From NCBI RefSeq assembly GCF_003576245.1, contig NZ_QWGA01000003.1, positions 930,001 to 994,000 on the forward strand: a stretch of DNA of 64,000 bases, given 5' to 3'. Source of the DNA: Henriciella algicola. GTDB taxonomy: Bacteria > Pseudomonadota > Alphaproteobacteria > Caulobacterales > Hyphomonadaceae. The position numbers were made by a program, and so were the translations under genes. The notes below the pieces were generated by a model that did not search any database, was not told the origin of the DNA, and was given only the letters and a program-made list of their open reading frames with translations. This document shows positions 51,132-60,700 of this stretch, piece by piece (within the stretch, counting starts at the first letter, position 1; each line of letters opens with the position of its first letter).

Positions 51132-52598
51132 ATGACCAGGAAGCATGCTATCGTCATCGGGTCCGGTCTTGGCGGTCTGACCGCGGCCATCAAACTGCAG
51201 GAAGCCGGGCACACTTTTAATCTGATTGATCGAAACCCGAAAGTTGGCGGTACCTGGTACGAAAACTCCTATCCGGGCTGTGCCTGCGACGTGCCGGTTG
51301 CCCTCTATCAGCTCTCCTTTGCCCAGAGCATCAACTGGACACGCACCTTCCCTCAAGGCCCTGAAATTCAGGCCTATGCTGAGGAGATCGCTGAGCGCTA
51401 CCAACTCGCCCCACATATGCATCTCGGCGACGAGGCGATCAGCGCCGACTGGGACGAGAACGCCAAGACCTGGACCGTCAAAACCGCCAGCGGCAAGACC
51501 TTTACCGGCGACATCCTTGTCGGGGGGCTAGGCCAGCTCAACCGCCCGAACTGGCCGTCCATCGAAGGTCTCGACACATTTGAAGGTGCAAAGATGCACT
51601 CGGCCCGCTGGGACCATTCGGTGTCCTGGGAAGGCAAGCGTGTCGCGGTCATCGGCTCTGCCGCGAGCGCCGTACAGATTATCCCCGAAGTCGCAAAGAC
51701 CGCGGGCCATCTGACTGTCTATCAGCGTACACCGAACTGGGTGACCCCGCGCCGTGACGTGCCAATCAGCCCGCAGGAACAGGCGCTGATGTTCACCCAG
51801 CCCGAAGCCGCGATGGATATCGGCGCACGCGGCCGACAGCTCATCTATGACAATGCCGATCACTTTTTCTGGCAGGTCTTCGAATGGACCGAAGCTGGCC
51901 GCGCCGCCTATACGACCATCGCGACCAACCACTTGAATGAGCAGGTAAAGGACCCAGAGCTTCGCAAGAAGCTGACCCCTGATTATCCGATTGGCTGTCG
52001 CCGTATCCTGATCTCGGACGATTACTTCCCTGCCCTGCAACGTGACAATGTCGACCTCGTCACGCAGGCGCCTTCAAAGATAGATGCGAGGGGCGTCACG
52101 ACACCGGATGGCGACTATCGCGAGTTTGATATCCTGATCTTCGCCACCGGCTTTGAGACGACCGAGTGGAAGTGGTCTGTCGATGTGCAAGGCGTCGATG
52201 GCAAACATCTCAACGATGTCTGGGCCGGTCACCCGTCAGCCTATGCAGGCGTTACGGTGAACGGTTTCCCCAACCTGTTTGTGCTTTATGGACCAAACAC
52301 CAATCTCGGTCACAACTCGATCACCTTCATGCTTGAACGGCAGGTCGAGTATATGATGAAGGCGATTGAGGCGATGGACGCGAATTCGGCCAAGGCCATG
52401 ATGCCGAAGAAAGCCGCGCAGGATGACTGGAATGCGCGCATTCAGGCTGATCTTCGCAAGACCGTCTGGGCGGACCCGGCCTGTAACTCCTGGTACAAGA
52501 CCGATGATGGCCTCATCACCCAGAACTGGTCGTCGCATACCCGCGACTACGCCAAAGCCGTCGAAACGGTGAAGGTTGAGGATTACGAGCTCAGCTGA
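51132..52598 (+). CDS. Flavin-containing / Baeyer-Villiger-type monooxygenase
   Basis: A 488-residue flavoprotein with FAD motif IGSGLGGLTAAIKLQEAG at residue 8 onward, WYENSYPGCACDVP, the fingerprint F-x-G-x-x-x-H-x-x-x-W as FEGAKMHSARWDHS and a second nucleotide site AVIGSAASAVQIIP. This is the shorter class of Baeyer-Villiger monooxygenases, related to but shorter than the 605-residue one at 34521-36338, and it lacks that protein's N-terminal extension. The leader hairpin suggests regulated translation. Substrate unknown; PurA follows after 98 bp. Confidence 0.92.
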   Translation: MTRKHAIVIGSGLGGLTAAIKLQEAGHTFNLIDRNPKVGGTWYENSYPGCACDVPVALYQLSFAQSINWTRTFPQGPEIQAYAEEIAERYQLAPHMHLGDEAISADWDENAKTWTVKTASGKTFTGDILVGGLGQLNRPNWPSIEGLDTFEGAKMHSARWDHSVSWEGKRVAVIGSAASAVQIIPEVAKTAGHLTVYQRTPNWVTPRRDVPISPQEQALMFTQPEAAMDIGARGRQLIYDNADHFFWQVFEWTEAGRAAYTTIATNHLNEQVKDPELRKKLTPDYPIGCRRILISDDYFPALQRDNVDLVTQAPSKIDARGVTTPDGDYREFDILIFATGFETTEWKWSVDVQGVDGKHLNDVWAGHPSAYAGVTVNGFPNLFVLYGPNTNLGHNSITFMLERQVEYMMKAIEAMDANSAKAMMPKKAAQDDWNARIQADLRKTVWADPACNSWYKTDDGLITQNWSSHTRDYAKAVETVKVEDYELS

Positions 52599-52696
52599 CG
52601 CATTATTTGCCCGGCCTTTCGCAGGTTCGGCATCTGCGCTCTTGAAATCCGCCTCTAAAACCTTTCAGTGGCGAGCGCACAGATCAGGAGCTTCAC

Positions 52697-53992
52697 ATGG
52701 CAGGTGTGGTGGTTGTCGGCGCCCAATGGGGCGACGAAGGCAAAGGCAAGATCGTCGACTGGCTCTCGAGCCGCGCCGACACGGTTGTTCGCTTCCAGGG
52801 CGGGCATAATGCCGGCCACACCCTCGTTATCGACGGCAAGACGTTCAAGCTTGCCCTGCTGCCCTCTGGCCTCGTGCGCGGTGGCAAGCTGTCGGTGATC
52901 GGTAATGGCGTGGTCGTTGACCCGTGGCACATGCTGACTGAGATCGCCGGTATTCGCGAGCAGGGCGTCGACGTGTCGCCTGAGTCGCTCATCCTCGCTG
53001 ACAATGCCTCGCTCATCCTGCCTTGGCACAAGGATATCGATGCCGCCCGTGAAGGCGCGCTTGGTGCTGCCCAGATCGGTACGACCAAGCGTGGCATTGG
53101 CCCGGCCTATGAAGACCGTGTTGGCCGCCGCGCCATCCGTGTGGCAGACCTTGCAGACCCTGCCGCCCTCGATCTCAAGATCGAGCGCCTGCTTGCCCAC
53201 CACCGGCCACTTCGCGCCGGCGTCGGTCTGCCAGAGCCAGATGGGGAGGCTCTGAAGCAGGAACTCCTGAAGATCGCGCCAGAAGTCCTCGCCTATGCGC
53301 AACCCGTCTGGAAGACGCTGGATGAGCAGGTCCGCGCGGACAAGCGTATCCTGTTTGAAGGCGCGCAAGGCGTGATGCTCGATGTCGACCACGGCACCTA
53401 TCCGTTCGTCACCTCCTCGAACGTCGTTGCTGGTAACGCATCAGCGGGCGCCGGCGTCGGGCCGGGCGCCATCTCCTACGTACTCGGACTGGCGAAAGCC
53501 TATACGACGCGCGTCGGTTCCGGCCCCTTCCCGACCGAGCAGGACAATGAGATTGGGCAGCGCCTCGGCACAGTCGGGCGCGAGGTTGGTGTGAATACGG
53601 GCCGGACGCGCCGCTGTGGTTGGTTCGATAGCGTGATGGTTCGCCAGGCCTGCGCGACGTCTGGCGTGAACGGCCTTGCCTTGACCAAGCTCGACGTCCT
53701 CGATGGGTTTGAAGAGATCAAGGTCTGCGTCGCCTACAGGCTGAACGGCCAGACGATCGACTACTACCCGGCGGGGCTCACCGATCAGGCTGCCGTCGAG
53801 CCTGTCTATGAAAGCATGCCGGGCTGGAAAGAAACGACCAAAGGCGCGCGCAGCTGGAGTGACCTGCCCGCAGAAGCAGTCAAATATGTTCGCCGTCTCG
53901 AAGAACTCGTCGGCAAACCATGTGCGCTTGTTTCGACCTCTCCAGAACGCGAAGACGTTATCCTGATGCGTGACCCGTTCGAGCGGGTCTAG
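52697..53992 (+). CDS. purA: Adenylosuccinate synthetase
   Basis: A 431-residue GTP-dependent ligase joining IMP and aspartate in the AMP branch of purine synthesis. The N-terminal [17 protein letters not shown] holds the catalytic D and the P-loop-like [31 protein letters not shown] and [10 protein letters not shown] are all present. CAGGAG precedes the ATG. Its last bases overlap the convergent RcnB-like gene by 4 bp. Confidence 0.98.
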   Translation: MAGVVVVGAQWGDEGKGKIVDWLSSRADTVVRFQGGHNAGHTLVIDGKTFKLALLPSGLVRGGKLSVIGNGVVVDPWHMLTEIAGIREQGVDVSPESLILADNASLILPWHKDIDAAREGALGAAQIGTTKRGIGPAYEDRVGRRAIRVADLADPAALDLKIERLLAHHRPLRAGVGLPEPDGEALKQELLKIAPEVLAYAQPVWKTLDEQVRADKRILFEGAQGVMLDVDHGTYPFVTSSNVVAGNASAGAGVGPGAISYVLGLAKAYTTRVGSGPFPTEQDNEIGQRLGTVGREVGVNTGRTRRCGWFDSVMVRQACATSGVNGLALTKLDVLDGFEEIKVCVAYRLNGQTIDYYPAGLTDQAAVEPVYESMPGWKETTKGARSWSDLPAEAVKYVRRLEELVGKPCALVSTSPEREDVILMRDPFERV

Positions 53993-54300
53993 TCCTCAAG
54001 TTCGACAATATCGCGGATAAACCCACTGGTCGGGTTTATCAGGAAGGCAAGCTGCGCGACCTTCACCCATTCAAATCCGGTGTCCGGCTTGCGCAGGCCT
54101 GCCTTCTTCCAGTTTTTCACCAGATCACCGCGATACTGGATTGGCAGGTACTCGCCGCGCTCAAAATCGGATGCGGCCCGGTCTTCAACCGCTGTGCCTT
54201 CGCGCGCTGAATCAGGCTTGTCATAGGACGCAGGCGGACCTGCCTCGCCAACAATGGCGAGGTTAGAGATCAGCGAAATGGCCAGTATCAGGTTCAGCAT
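53989..54300 (-). CDS. RcnB-like small exported protein
   Basis: From the ATG at 54300 this encodes 103 residues with a signal peptide ([18 protein letters not shown]). The C-terminal part, [48 protein letters not shown], follows the RcnB family pattern (LP..YRG..V..W...GL..P..G..WV.V...fl.i...G.I..iV). RcnB is a periplasmic protein tied to nickel/cobalt homeostasis in E. coli; in alphaproteobacteria relatives are uncharacterised. GGAG precedes 54300; an in-frame ATG at 54318 is also possible. It is convergent with purA. Confidence 0.78.
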   Translation of the reverse strand: MLNLILAISLISNLAIVGEAGPPASYDKPDSAREGTAVEDRAASDFERGEYLPIQYRGDLVKNWKKAGLRKPDTGFEWVKVAQLAFLINPTSGFIRDIVELED

Positions 54301-54387
54301 CAGGGTTGCTCCGTTCATATCCAGAACGGCCCGTCCCATCAGGCAGTTCCGGCGCAAGGCCGTGGACACTGCTGATTCCCCGGGGCT

Positions 54388-55197
54388 TCAGGCCTTCGCG
54401 GACCCTGAACTGGCATGACAGTGAGCCAGGGCGATCGCCCCAGCGGTCGCGACATTGATGCTGTCGAAGCCGCCCGCCATCGCAATTCGAACCGGCCGGC
54501 AACGATCGATCAGCGCATCAGAAAGTCCCGGCCCTTCCGGTCCAAGCAGGATAGCAGTCTTGGTTGCGGGCTCCAGCCTGTGCAGTTCTTCTGCCGTCGT
54601 TCGAGGCGTCATCGCCCAGACATCAAAACCCGCATTTTCAAGCCAGGAAACATGATCGTCGCACTGGCCCGACTGCAAGTAAGGAAGCCAGAGCGCTGCG
54701 CCGGCCGAAACGCGGATAGACTTCCGATAGAGCGGGTCGCAGCTCTGCTCATCGAGCAGCACACCGCCCGCACCAAAAGCGGCCGCATTGCGAAAAGCCG
54801 CGCCAACATTGTCGTGATTCGAAATGCCGTTGAGAACGAGCAGCGTCTCTGCCTCGAGGAGCTTCTCGACGCCGACCGGCTGACCCTTGTGAGCGCATGC
54901 GAGGACCCCCCGATGGATCGGAAACCCCGCAACCTGATCCATGACATCTTGCGGCGCCACATAGACCGGAACACCTTCAGGGACCTGCGCCAGCATCTCG
55001 GCAAGAGGCTCGACCCGCGATCGCCCTATGAACACGCTCTCAATCTCGAACCGCGACCGCTCCAGAAGGATGGCAAGTGTGACCTTTCCCTCAACGATGA
55101 AGCGCCCATCGCTACGACCGGTGAGGTCGCGCTCCCTGATTGAGACATAGGGCGCAAGGCGCGGGTCTTCTGGGTCAGAGATTTCGATTTTACTCAC
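54388..55197 (-). CDS. TrmH/SpoU-family RNA methyltransferase
   Basis: A 269-residue SPOUT-class enzyme that 2'-O-methylates rRNA or tRNA with SAM. Marks are FIVEGKVTLAILLE near the N-terminus, LLVLNGISNHDNVGAAFRNAAAFGAGGVLLDEQSCDPLYRKSIRVSAGA, and the knot segment ILLGPEGPGLSDALIDRC ... MAGGFDSINVATAGAIALAHC. The start is GTG at 55197. It is downstream of, and divergent from, the 55243 gene. The exact nucleotide target cannot be told. Confidence 0.9.
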   Translation of the reverse strand: MSKIEISDPEDPRLAPYVSIRERDLTGRSDGRFIVEGKVTLAILLERSRFEIESVFIGRSRVEPLAEMLAQVPEGVPVYVAPQDVMDQVAGFPIHRGVLACAHKGQPVGVEKLLEAETLLVLNGISNHDNVGAAFRNAAAFGAGGVLLDEQSCDPLYRKSIRVSAGAALWLPYLQSGQCDDHVSWLENAGFDVWAMTPRTTAEELHRLEPATKTAILLGPEGPGLSDALIDRCRPVRIAMAGGFDSINVATAGAIALAHCHASSGSAKA

Positions 55198-55242
55198 GCC
55201 ACCGCTTTCTCTATCCAGAGTTTCAAGGCTGGGAGAAGCATC

Positions 55243-55833
55243 ATGACCGACGACGATAATAACAAGCGGCCAGGCAGAGAAGGCCCCGCGCCATATGAAT
55301 CTGAGCCACCAAAGAAAAGCAAGAAGCTCTGGATCGGCCTGGCCATCGCAGCAGTCGTGACACTGCTAGTCGGATCATGCGCCTGGACGTTCGGCGGCCT
55401 GTGGAGAGACAGTCTGGAAAGACAGACAGCCTCGCAGGAATTTATCGCAGCCTACAATGAGAGTGGACTGCCCCCACTTGGCGACACCATCTATCATTCC
55501 GATTTCGGGGCCACTCAGGAAGATCTCGACAGGATAGCCGACTTTGCGCGCCCATTGGGCGAGGCCGTCGAAACAGGCCCAACATCTTGCAACGTCTCCG
55601 TCCGAGCGGACACAAATCCAGATCTAAGTGGGAAACTCGCGACCTGCGAGACGCCGATGGTCTTCGAAGAGACCAATGGTGGGATCACGCTGGTCTGGAA
55701 GTTGGAAGACAAAATGTGGAAGCTCTACTTCTTCCACATTGGCGTCGAGGAGACGCCAAGCGCGGAAACTGCGCCTCCTGAGGAGAACGCAATTTCCGCG
55801 CGGGACATTCTCGGAAAAGACGAGGCAGATTAG
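55243..55833 (+). CDS. Membrane-anchored protein of unknown function
   Basis: A 196-residue protein: a short cytoplasmic part rich in K/E/P, one membrane helix (LWIGLAIAAVVTLLVGSCAWTFGGLW, about residues 27-52) and an extracytoplasmic domain with two cysteines (TSCNVSV and ATCETPM) that could pair. The rest (GGITLVWKLEDKMWKLYFFHIG) is strand-like. I do not recognise the family. GGGAG precedes the ATG. It is convergent with rpoH, overlapping it by 4 bp. Confidence 0.72.
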   Translation: MTDDDNNKRPGREGPAPYESEPPKKSKKLWIGLAIAAVVTLLVGSCAWTFGGLWRDSLERQTASQEFIAAYNESGLPPLGDTIYHSDFGATQEDLDRIADFARPLGEAVETGPTSCNVSVRADTNPDLSGKLATCETPMVFEETNGGITLVWKLEDKMWKLYFFHIGVEETPSAETAPPEENAISARDILGKDEAD

Positions 55834-56717
55834 GCGCCGACAGGCAGGCCCTGTTCTTTCGCCATACGCTTCATCGCTTTCTGGATCTTCTCGAAAGCGC
55901 GCACCTCGATCTGGCGGATACGTTCACGCGAGACGTTGTAAACCTCAGACAGTTGTTCCAGCGTCTTCGGGTCGTCGGTCAGGCGGCGCTCCTGAAGGAT
56001 GTGCTGCTCACGCTCTGACAGGTCCGCCATGGCTTCCTGAAGAAGCTCCATGCGGCTGTCGAATTCCTGACGATTGGCATAGGTGTCAGCCTGGGTTGGC
56101 TCATCATCGGTGAGCCAGTCCTGCCACTCCATGTCGCCTTCCTGCCCCATCGGCGCGTTCAGCGATGCGTCAGAGCCGCTCATGCGGCCATTCATGCTCA
56201 GCACGTCCTTCTCGGACACATTCAGACGGGTCGCAATCTCTGTGACCTGATCGGGGTTGAGGTCACCGGCGTCCAGCGCGTTGATCTCACCCTTGATGCG
56301 GCGAAGGTTGAAGAAAAGCTTCTTCTGGGCAGCCGTTGTGCCAAGCTTTACGAGGCTCCAGCTGCGCAGGATGTATTCCTGAATGGCCGCGCGTATCCAC
56401 CACATCGCATAGGTAGCGAGGCGGAAGCCCTTGTCCGGATCAAATTTCTTGACGGCCTGCATCAGGCCGACATTGCCCTCAGAGATCACCTCGGCCATCG
56501 GCAGGCCGTAGCCGCGATAGCCCATGGCAATCTTTGCCACGAGGCGAAGGTGTGAGGTCACCATTTTCTCTGCAGCCTCAGTGTCCTCATGCTCCTGCCA
56601 GCTTTTGGCGAGCATGAACTCCTCCTGCTTTTCCAGCATTGGGAATTTGCGAATTTCGCTGAGGTAGCGGCTCAGACCCTGCTCCGGGCTGAGTGCAATT
56701 GATGTTTTAACAGCCAT
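55830..56717 (-). CDS. rpoH: RNA polymerase sigma-32 factor
   Basis: A 295-residue heat-shock sigma factor. Region 2 is HLRLVAKIAMGYRGYGLPMAEVISEGNVGLMQAVKKFDPDKGFRLATYAMWWIRAAIQEYILRSW; the RpoH box QKKLFFNLRR sits between regions 2 and 3; region 4 is LSEREQHILQERRLTDDPKTLEQLSEVYNVSRERIRQIE. It directs heat-shock gene transcription and is usually controlled by DnaK and by FtsH degradation (ftsH lies in this window at 39 kb). GGAG precedes the ATG. The upstream 400 bp gap holds its promoter. Confidence 0.97.
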   Translation of the reverse strand: MAVKTSIALSPEQGLSRYLSEIRKFPMLEKQEEFMLAKSWQEHEDTEAAEKMVTSHLRLVAKIAMGYRGYGLPMAEVISEGNVGLMQAVKKFDPDKGFRLATYAMWWIRAAIQEYILRSWSLVKLGTTAAQKKLFFNLRRIKGEINALDAGDLNPDQVTEIATRLNVSEKDVLSMNGRMSGSDASLNAPMGQEGDMEWQDWLTDDEPTQADTYANRQEFDSRMELLQEAMADLSEREQHILQERRLTDDPKTLEQLSEVYNVSRERIRQIEVRAFEKIQKAMKRMAKEQGLPVGA

Positions 56718-57118
56718 CGGCTTTTGTCTCCGTATCTACAGGTACTGACCCGTCAGTCAGGCATCAGTTCCGTATCGGCCCTGGAGAAAGCGTTTAGCCC
56801 CGATCATCGGCAGCGTCTCTCCCCCTTAAGCGCATTTGCCTTATCGCACCGGTGCATAAATGGGTAGCGGACATCTCATTTGAAAGGGGCAGTCCCCAGA
56901 AAAATATATGAAAAACGCGATCTGCCGAGGCTAATGACATTAACCATGCGGCGCTCATGTCGCACCCGCAATCTGACAATCCCGCATCAGTCGATGAAGG
57001 ATATGAAGTCTTCGTAAGAAGCCATATGATTTACTTTGACTGCGTCGAGTGAGCGCAGAAGCCCAGCGATGACTTTGGTCGGTCACTGACCTACATCTTC
57101 GGCTGGAAGGACAAACAC
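56718..57118. other. Intergenic region between rpoH and the HIG1 gene
   Basis: These 401 bp separate divergent genes. I see an imperfect-free 6-bp inverted repeat ACTGAC-CC-GTCAGT at 56744-56757 in the rpoH leader, an A/T-rich patch AAAAATATATG near 56900 suited to a promoter, and TTAACCATG near 56940, which resembles a CtrA half-site. I find no open frame that looks coding and no recognisable RNA gene. Confidence 0.45.
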
Positions 57119-57322
57119 ATGGTCAACTTACTTACGATCGGCTTCTACATAGCCATAGCGGTGCTGGTCATTGTACTCGTCGCGGGTGTGGTCAACCTCA
57201 CCCGCACTGACGGTTCACAGGCAAGCCGCTCAAACAAGCTCATGCGGCTTCGCGTCCTGGTGCAGGCGATCGCGATTGCTCTTCTTTGCGCGCTCGCACT
57301 TGCGGCCGGTGCCTTTAGCTAA
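57119..57322 (+). CDS. Twin-transmembrane HIG1-domain protein
   Basis: A 67-residue protein with two membrane helices (about 5-25 and 47-66) separated by a hydrophilic turn that contains SNKLMRLRVLVQAIAIALL, the HIG1-N mark. In alphaproteobacteria this small protein stands upstream of the cobalamin adenosyltransferase gene, as here (27-bp gap). Eukaryotic relatives assemble respiratory supercomplexes; a similar role with cytochrome oxidase is possible but unproven. GGAAGGA precedes the ATG. Confidence 0.88.
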   Translation: MVNLLTIGFYIAIAVLVIVLVAGVVNLTRTDGSQASRSNKLMRLRVLVQAIAIALLCALALAAGAFS

Positions 57323-57349
57323 ACAGCTTCGAACTGTGGGAGGCCAATC

Positions 57350-57922
57350 TTGGTCAAGCTCGACAAGATCTACACGCGTTCCGGCGATAAGGGCAAAACA
57401 CGCCTCTCAACGGGCGAGCCGGTCGACAAATGGGATCCAAGGGTCACCGCTTATGGCAGCGTCGACGAAGTAAACGCCGCGTTGGGCGTTGCCGTGCGGA
57501 GCGCCGAAAGCGGTATGAAGGATCAGCTCCAGCGCATCCAGAACGATCTTTTCGACCTCGGCGCAGATCTGGCGACACCGGAACGTGACAAGCCGCTCGG
57601 CTTTGAGCCTCTGCGCGTCGTTGCAGAGCAGACAAAACGCCTCGAAACCGAAATCGACGAGATGAATGCCGAATTGGCACCGCTGGATAGCTTTGTCCTT
57701 CCAGGCGGGAGCGCGCTCGCGGCGCATCTTCATGTATGCCGCACCATCTGCCGACGAGCCGAACGCGACATGGCCCGGCTGGCAAGCATCGAAGGTGAGC
57801 TTGTCAGCGAACACGCGCTGACCTTCATCAATCGTCTTTCAGACTGGTTTTTCGTGGCGTCACGCTTCGCCAACGACAAAGGCAATGCGGACATTAAGTG
57901 GAAGCCCGGCGCAAACCGCTAG
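57350..57922 (+). CDS. PduO-type ATP:cob(I)alamin adenosyltransferase
   Basis: A 190-residue enzyme that makes adenosylcobalamin. Seen are IYTRSGDKGKTRLSTGE (ATP-binding loop), DPRVTAYGSVDEVNAALGVA and FVLPGGSALAAHLHVCRTICRRAERDMARL, the corrin/ATP-binding helix with the conserved arginines. The start is TTG with GGGAGG upstream. Adenosylcobalamin would serve methylmalonyl-CoA or ethylmalonyl-CoA mutases, which fits the fatty-acid/CoA genes that follow. Confidence 0.93.
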   Translation: MVKLDKIYTRSGDKGKTRLSTGEPVDKWDPRVTAYGSVDEVNAALGVAVRSAESGMKDQLQRIQNDLFDLGADLATPERDKPLGFEPLRVVAEQTKRLETEIDEMNAELAPLDSFVLPGGSALAAHLHVCRTICRRAERDMARLASIEGELVSEHALTFINRLSDWFFVASRFANDKGNADIKWKPGANR

Positions 57923-57925
57923 CAG

Positions 57926-58402
57926 CTAGCTCTCTAACGATCTCAGCGTCTCGCTGAGATGCCCATTCAGACTCGCGACCAGCTGCTCAAGCGCTATCCA
58001 GTCAGCGCATGATAGATGCGCGCCCAAATTGCTGCGTACAGGTCTGGCGGCATCATCACATTCCGCCTTCATATCCTGCCCTTCTGGCGTAAGCGTCACA
58101 AACCTCGCACGACGATCGCCGGGCTTGGTTCGTGTTTCGACCAGCCCGCGTTCACGTAGCTTTGCGACAGTCGATGACATCGTCGGCTGGGACACAGTAT
58201 GAATGTCGGCGAGTTGGGTGATGGAAAGACCTTCATGACCAGAAAGCGTTTCAAGCACCGCGTACTGGGCCACAGTTACAGGTGCCGGTAGCCGGGCACC
58301 GACAGCGCAATCGGCCATATGAGCCAGGCGTCCGACCTCTCGTAGAACGGAAGCGGCGACGTGATCTTCGGCTGTAGATGCGACACAGCTTTTATCCGAC
58401 AT
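57926..58402 (-). CDS. MarR-family transcriptional regulator
   Basis: A 158-residue winged-helix regulator: helices 3-4 with VAQYAVLETLSGHEGLSITQLADIHTVSQPTMSSTVAKLRERGLVETRTKPGDRRARFVTLTPEGQ, where the recognition helix and the D-x-R-R wing are clear. MarR proteins usually repress neighbouring genes and respond to small phenolic ligands. It is convergent with the adenosyltransferase gene (3-bp gap) and divergent from the DUF3297 gene, whose promoter region at 58403-58550 may carry its operator. Confidence 0.92.
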   Translation of the reverse strand: MSDKSCVASTAEDHVAASVLREVGRLAHMADCAVGARLPAPVTVAQYAVLETLSGHEGLSITQLADIHTVSQPTMSSTVAKLRERGLVETRTKPGDRRARFVTLTPEGQDMKAECDDAARPVRSNLGAHLSCADWIALEQLVASLNGHLSETLRSLES

Positions 58403-58498
58403 CTGACAATACCCCCTGCTTCTGAAGGGACTACTGCCGTATGCTCCGGATTAAGAAGTAAGTTTTGAAATGTTTCCGACGAAAACCTGCCGCACCGG

Positions 58499-58517
58499 AA
58501 GCCGCCAAATGCGGCTT
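58499..58517. promoter_or_regulatory. Inverted repeat between marR-type and DUF3297 genes
   Basis: AAGCCGC-CAAAT-GCGGCTT: perfect 7-bp arms with a 5-bp spacer. It lies 33 bp before the DUF3297 start, in the divergent promoter region of the MarR-type regulator. It could be the regulator's operator or a leader hairpin. Confidence 0.4.
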
Positions 58518-58550
58518 GAGTTACTTCGTCATCAAAGGCATTGAAGCATC

Positions 58551-58805
58551 ATGACAGACACTCCTCCAGACAGGCTTAGCCTGAACCCGCGCAGTCGCTT
58601 CTATGATGAAACCCTGATCCGCCGAGGTGTGGGCGTGCGTTTCAAGGGGCAGGAGCGGACCAATGTCGTCGAGTATTGCCTCTCGGAAGGCTGGATAAAG
58701 GTTGCCGCGGGCAAGTCGCTGGACCGGAAAGGCAATCCGCTGACGCTGACGCTCAAGGGCCCGGTAGAGGTGTGGTTCGAAGATGTCGAAGGTGAAGCTG
58801 AATAG
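58551..58805 (+). CDS. DUF3297 family protein
   Basis: An 84-residue protein matching DUF3297: DRLSLNPRSRFYDETLIRRGVGVRFKGQERTNVVEYCLSEGWIKVAAGKSLDRKGNPLTLTLKGPVEVWFED. The family is widespread in proteobacteria and uncharacterised; it has no signal or membrane segment. It stands between the MarR-type regulator and etfB, inside an otherwise conserved gene block. Confidence 0.9.
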   Translation: MTDTPPDRLSLNPRSRFYDETLIRRGVGVRFKGQERTNVVEYCLSEGWIKVAAGKSLDRKGNPLTLTLKGPVEVWFEDVEGEAE

Positions 58806-58967
58806 TCTTTGCCCGGCTTAAGAAGCCGCAAGCCGTCAACCGGCCTATTTCCGGTTCAGGGCGATGCAGCGGCGAAATGACCCCGAAGCCGCCGCAGCGC
58901 TTGATTGTTGCAGTGCACTTCTCTAGGTCATCACCAGTTTAACAGGGATAGAAACAGGAGCCAGCCT

Positions 58968-59714
58968 ATGAAGGTGCTCGTACCCGTGAAGCGGGTCATC
59001 GACTACAATGTGAAGGTCCGCGTGAAGTCCGACCAGAGCGGCGTAGACCTCGCTAACGTCAAAATGTCCATGAACCCCTTCGACGAAATCTCCGTCGAAG
59101 AAGCCGTTCGCCTGAAGGAAAAAGGCGCGGTTGAGGAGATCGTGGTTGTATCCATCGGCCCACAGCAGGCTCAGGAAACCCTCCGGACTGCGCTCGCCAT
59201 GGGCGCCGACCGCGGCATCCTGATCAAGACCGATGACGCAGTTGAGCCGCTGGCTGTTGCCAAGATCCTTGAAAAGGTGATTGGCGAAGAGAGCCCGGAG
59301 CTCGTGATCCTCGGCAAGCAGGCAATCGACGACGACTCCAACCAGACCGGCCAGATGCTGGCGGCGCTGCTCGACTGGCCGCAAGGCACGTTCGCGTCGG
59401 AAGTCGTGCTGGAAGACGGCAAGATCAACGTCACCCGCGAAATTGATGGCGGCCTCCAGACCCTTTCTCTGCAGACCCCTGCAATCGTCACGACCGACCT
59501 GCGCCTCAATGAGCCGCGCTACGCGTCTCTGCCGAACATCATGAAGGCGAAGAAAAAGCCGATCGATGAGAAGGCACCGGGCGACTATGGCGTCGACACC
59601 GCTGCCCGCCTCAGCGTCGTCAAAGTGACCGAGCCACCTGTTCGCGAAGCTGGTGAGAAGGTTGAAGACGTGGCTGAGCTGGTCACCAAACTCAAAGCTA
59701 AGGGAGCGATCTAA
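58968..59714 (+). CDS. etfB: Electron transfer flavoprotein beta subunit
   Basis: A 248-residue EtfB, which binds AMP and with EtfA carries electrons from acyl-CoA and other dehydrogenases to the quinone pool through [25 protein letters not shown] at the start, [18 protein letters not shown] and the ETF_beta signature VATEV-like [15 protein letters not shown] are present. The ATG at 58968 has CAGGAG upstream; a longer frame is not supported. The stop TAA overlaps the etfA ATG as TAATG. Confidence 0.97.
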   Translation: MKVLVPVKRVIDYNVKVRVKSDQSGVDLANVKMSMNPFDEISVEEAVRLKEKGAVEEIVVVSIGPQQAQETLRTALAMGADRGILIKTDDAVEPLAVAKILEKVIGEESPELVILGKQAIDDDSNQTGQMLAALLDWPQGTFASEVVLEDGKINVTREIDGGLQTLSLQTPAIVTTDLRLNEPRYASLPNIMKAKKKPIDEKAPGDYGVDTAARLSVVKVTEPPVREAGEKVEDVAELVTKLKAKGAI

Positions 59715-60643
59715 TGGCTGTTCTCGTTATTGCTGATCACGACAACGCAACGCTGACGGATGCGACGCACAAGACTGTGACCGCTGCCAAGGCCTTCGGT
59801 GGGGACATCGACGTCCTCGTCGCTGGCAAGGGCGCAGGCGATGTCGCTGCTGCTGCCGCAAAGATCGACGGTGTTCGCAAGGTTCTCCACGCTGAAGGTG
59901 ATGCTTATGAAAAGCAGCTCGCCGAAGCCATGGAAGCACTAATCGTCCCTCTGATGGATGGCTATGATGCGTTGTTCTCGCCTGCCACCACGATGGGCAA
60001 AAACGTCACCCCGCGCATCGCGGCAAAGCTCGACGTCATGCAGATCTCTGACATTACCGGCATTGAAGGCACCGACACGTTCGAGCGCCCGATTTATGCA
60101 GGTAACGCGATCATGACGGTCAAATCTTCCGACCCGAAGAAAGTCGTCACCGTTCGCGGTACGGCATTCGACGCAGCTGGCGAAACCGGCTCCGCTTCGG
60201 TTGAGACGATCGACGCTCCAGCTGGTCCGTTCAAATCGGCTTTTGTCGAAGAGAAAATCGTCCAGTCCGATCGTCCAGAGCTTACCTCTGCGAAGACCAT
60301 CGTGTCCGGTGGCCGTGCGCTTGGCTCCAAGGAAGAGTTCGACCGCCTGATGATCCCGCTGGCAGACAAGCTCGGCGCCGGTATCGGTGCTTCGCGCGCT
60401 GCAGTGGACGCAGGTTACGCGCCAAACGACTATCAGGTCGGCCAGACCGGCAAGATCGTTGCGCCAGAACTTTACATCGCCATCGGTATCTCGGGCGCCA
60501 TCCAGCACCTTGCTGGCATGAAGGACTCCAAGATCATCGTTGCGATCAACAAGGACGAAGAGGCACCAATCTTCCAGGTTGCCGATTACGGTCTGGTTGC
60601 TGACCTCTTCAGCGCTGTGCCGGAGCTGACCGAAGCGGTCTAA
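59714..60643 (+). CDS. etfA: Electron transfer flavoprotein alpha subunit
   Basis: A 309-residue EtfA, the FAD-holding subunit of ETF. The C-terminal FAD domain is clear: [107 protein letters not shown]. It is coupled to etfB by a 1-bp overlap and ends at an intrinsic terminator. In the conserved block the 3-hydroxybutyryl-CoA dehydrogenase gene follows; here it lies 2.6 kb further on. Confidence 0.97.
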   Translation: MAVLVIADHDNATLTDATHKTVTAAKAFGGDIDVLVAGKGAGDVAAAAAKIDGVRKVLHAEGDAYEKQLAEAMEALIVPLMDGYDALFSPATTMGKNVTPRIAAKLDVMQISDITGIEGTDTFERPIYAGNAIMTVKSSDPKKVVTVRGTAFDAAGETGSASVETIDAPAGPFKSAFVEEKIVQSDRPELTSAKTIVSGGRALGSKEEFDRLMIPLADKLGAGIGASRAAVDAGYAPNDYQVGQTGKIVAPELYIAIGISGAIQHLAGMKDSKIIVAINKDEEAPIFQVADYGLVADLFSAVPELTEAV

Positions 60644-60667
60644 GCCTTCGCAGTATAAGACAGATTG

Positions 60668-60700
60668 AAAGCCCCGGGCGTGCCGCGTCCGGGGCTTTTT
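60668..60700. terminator. Bidirectional intrinsic terminator after etfA
   Basis: AAA-GCCCCGG (60671-60677), 11-nt loop, CCGGGGC (60689-60695), TTTTT. It serves etfA on the plus strand and, by its A-tract on the other side, the Sir2 gene, whose stop codon begins at 60703. Confidence 0.9.
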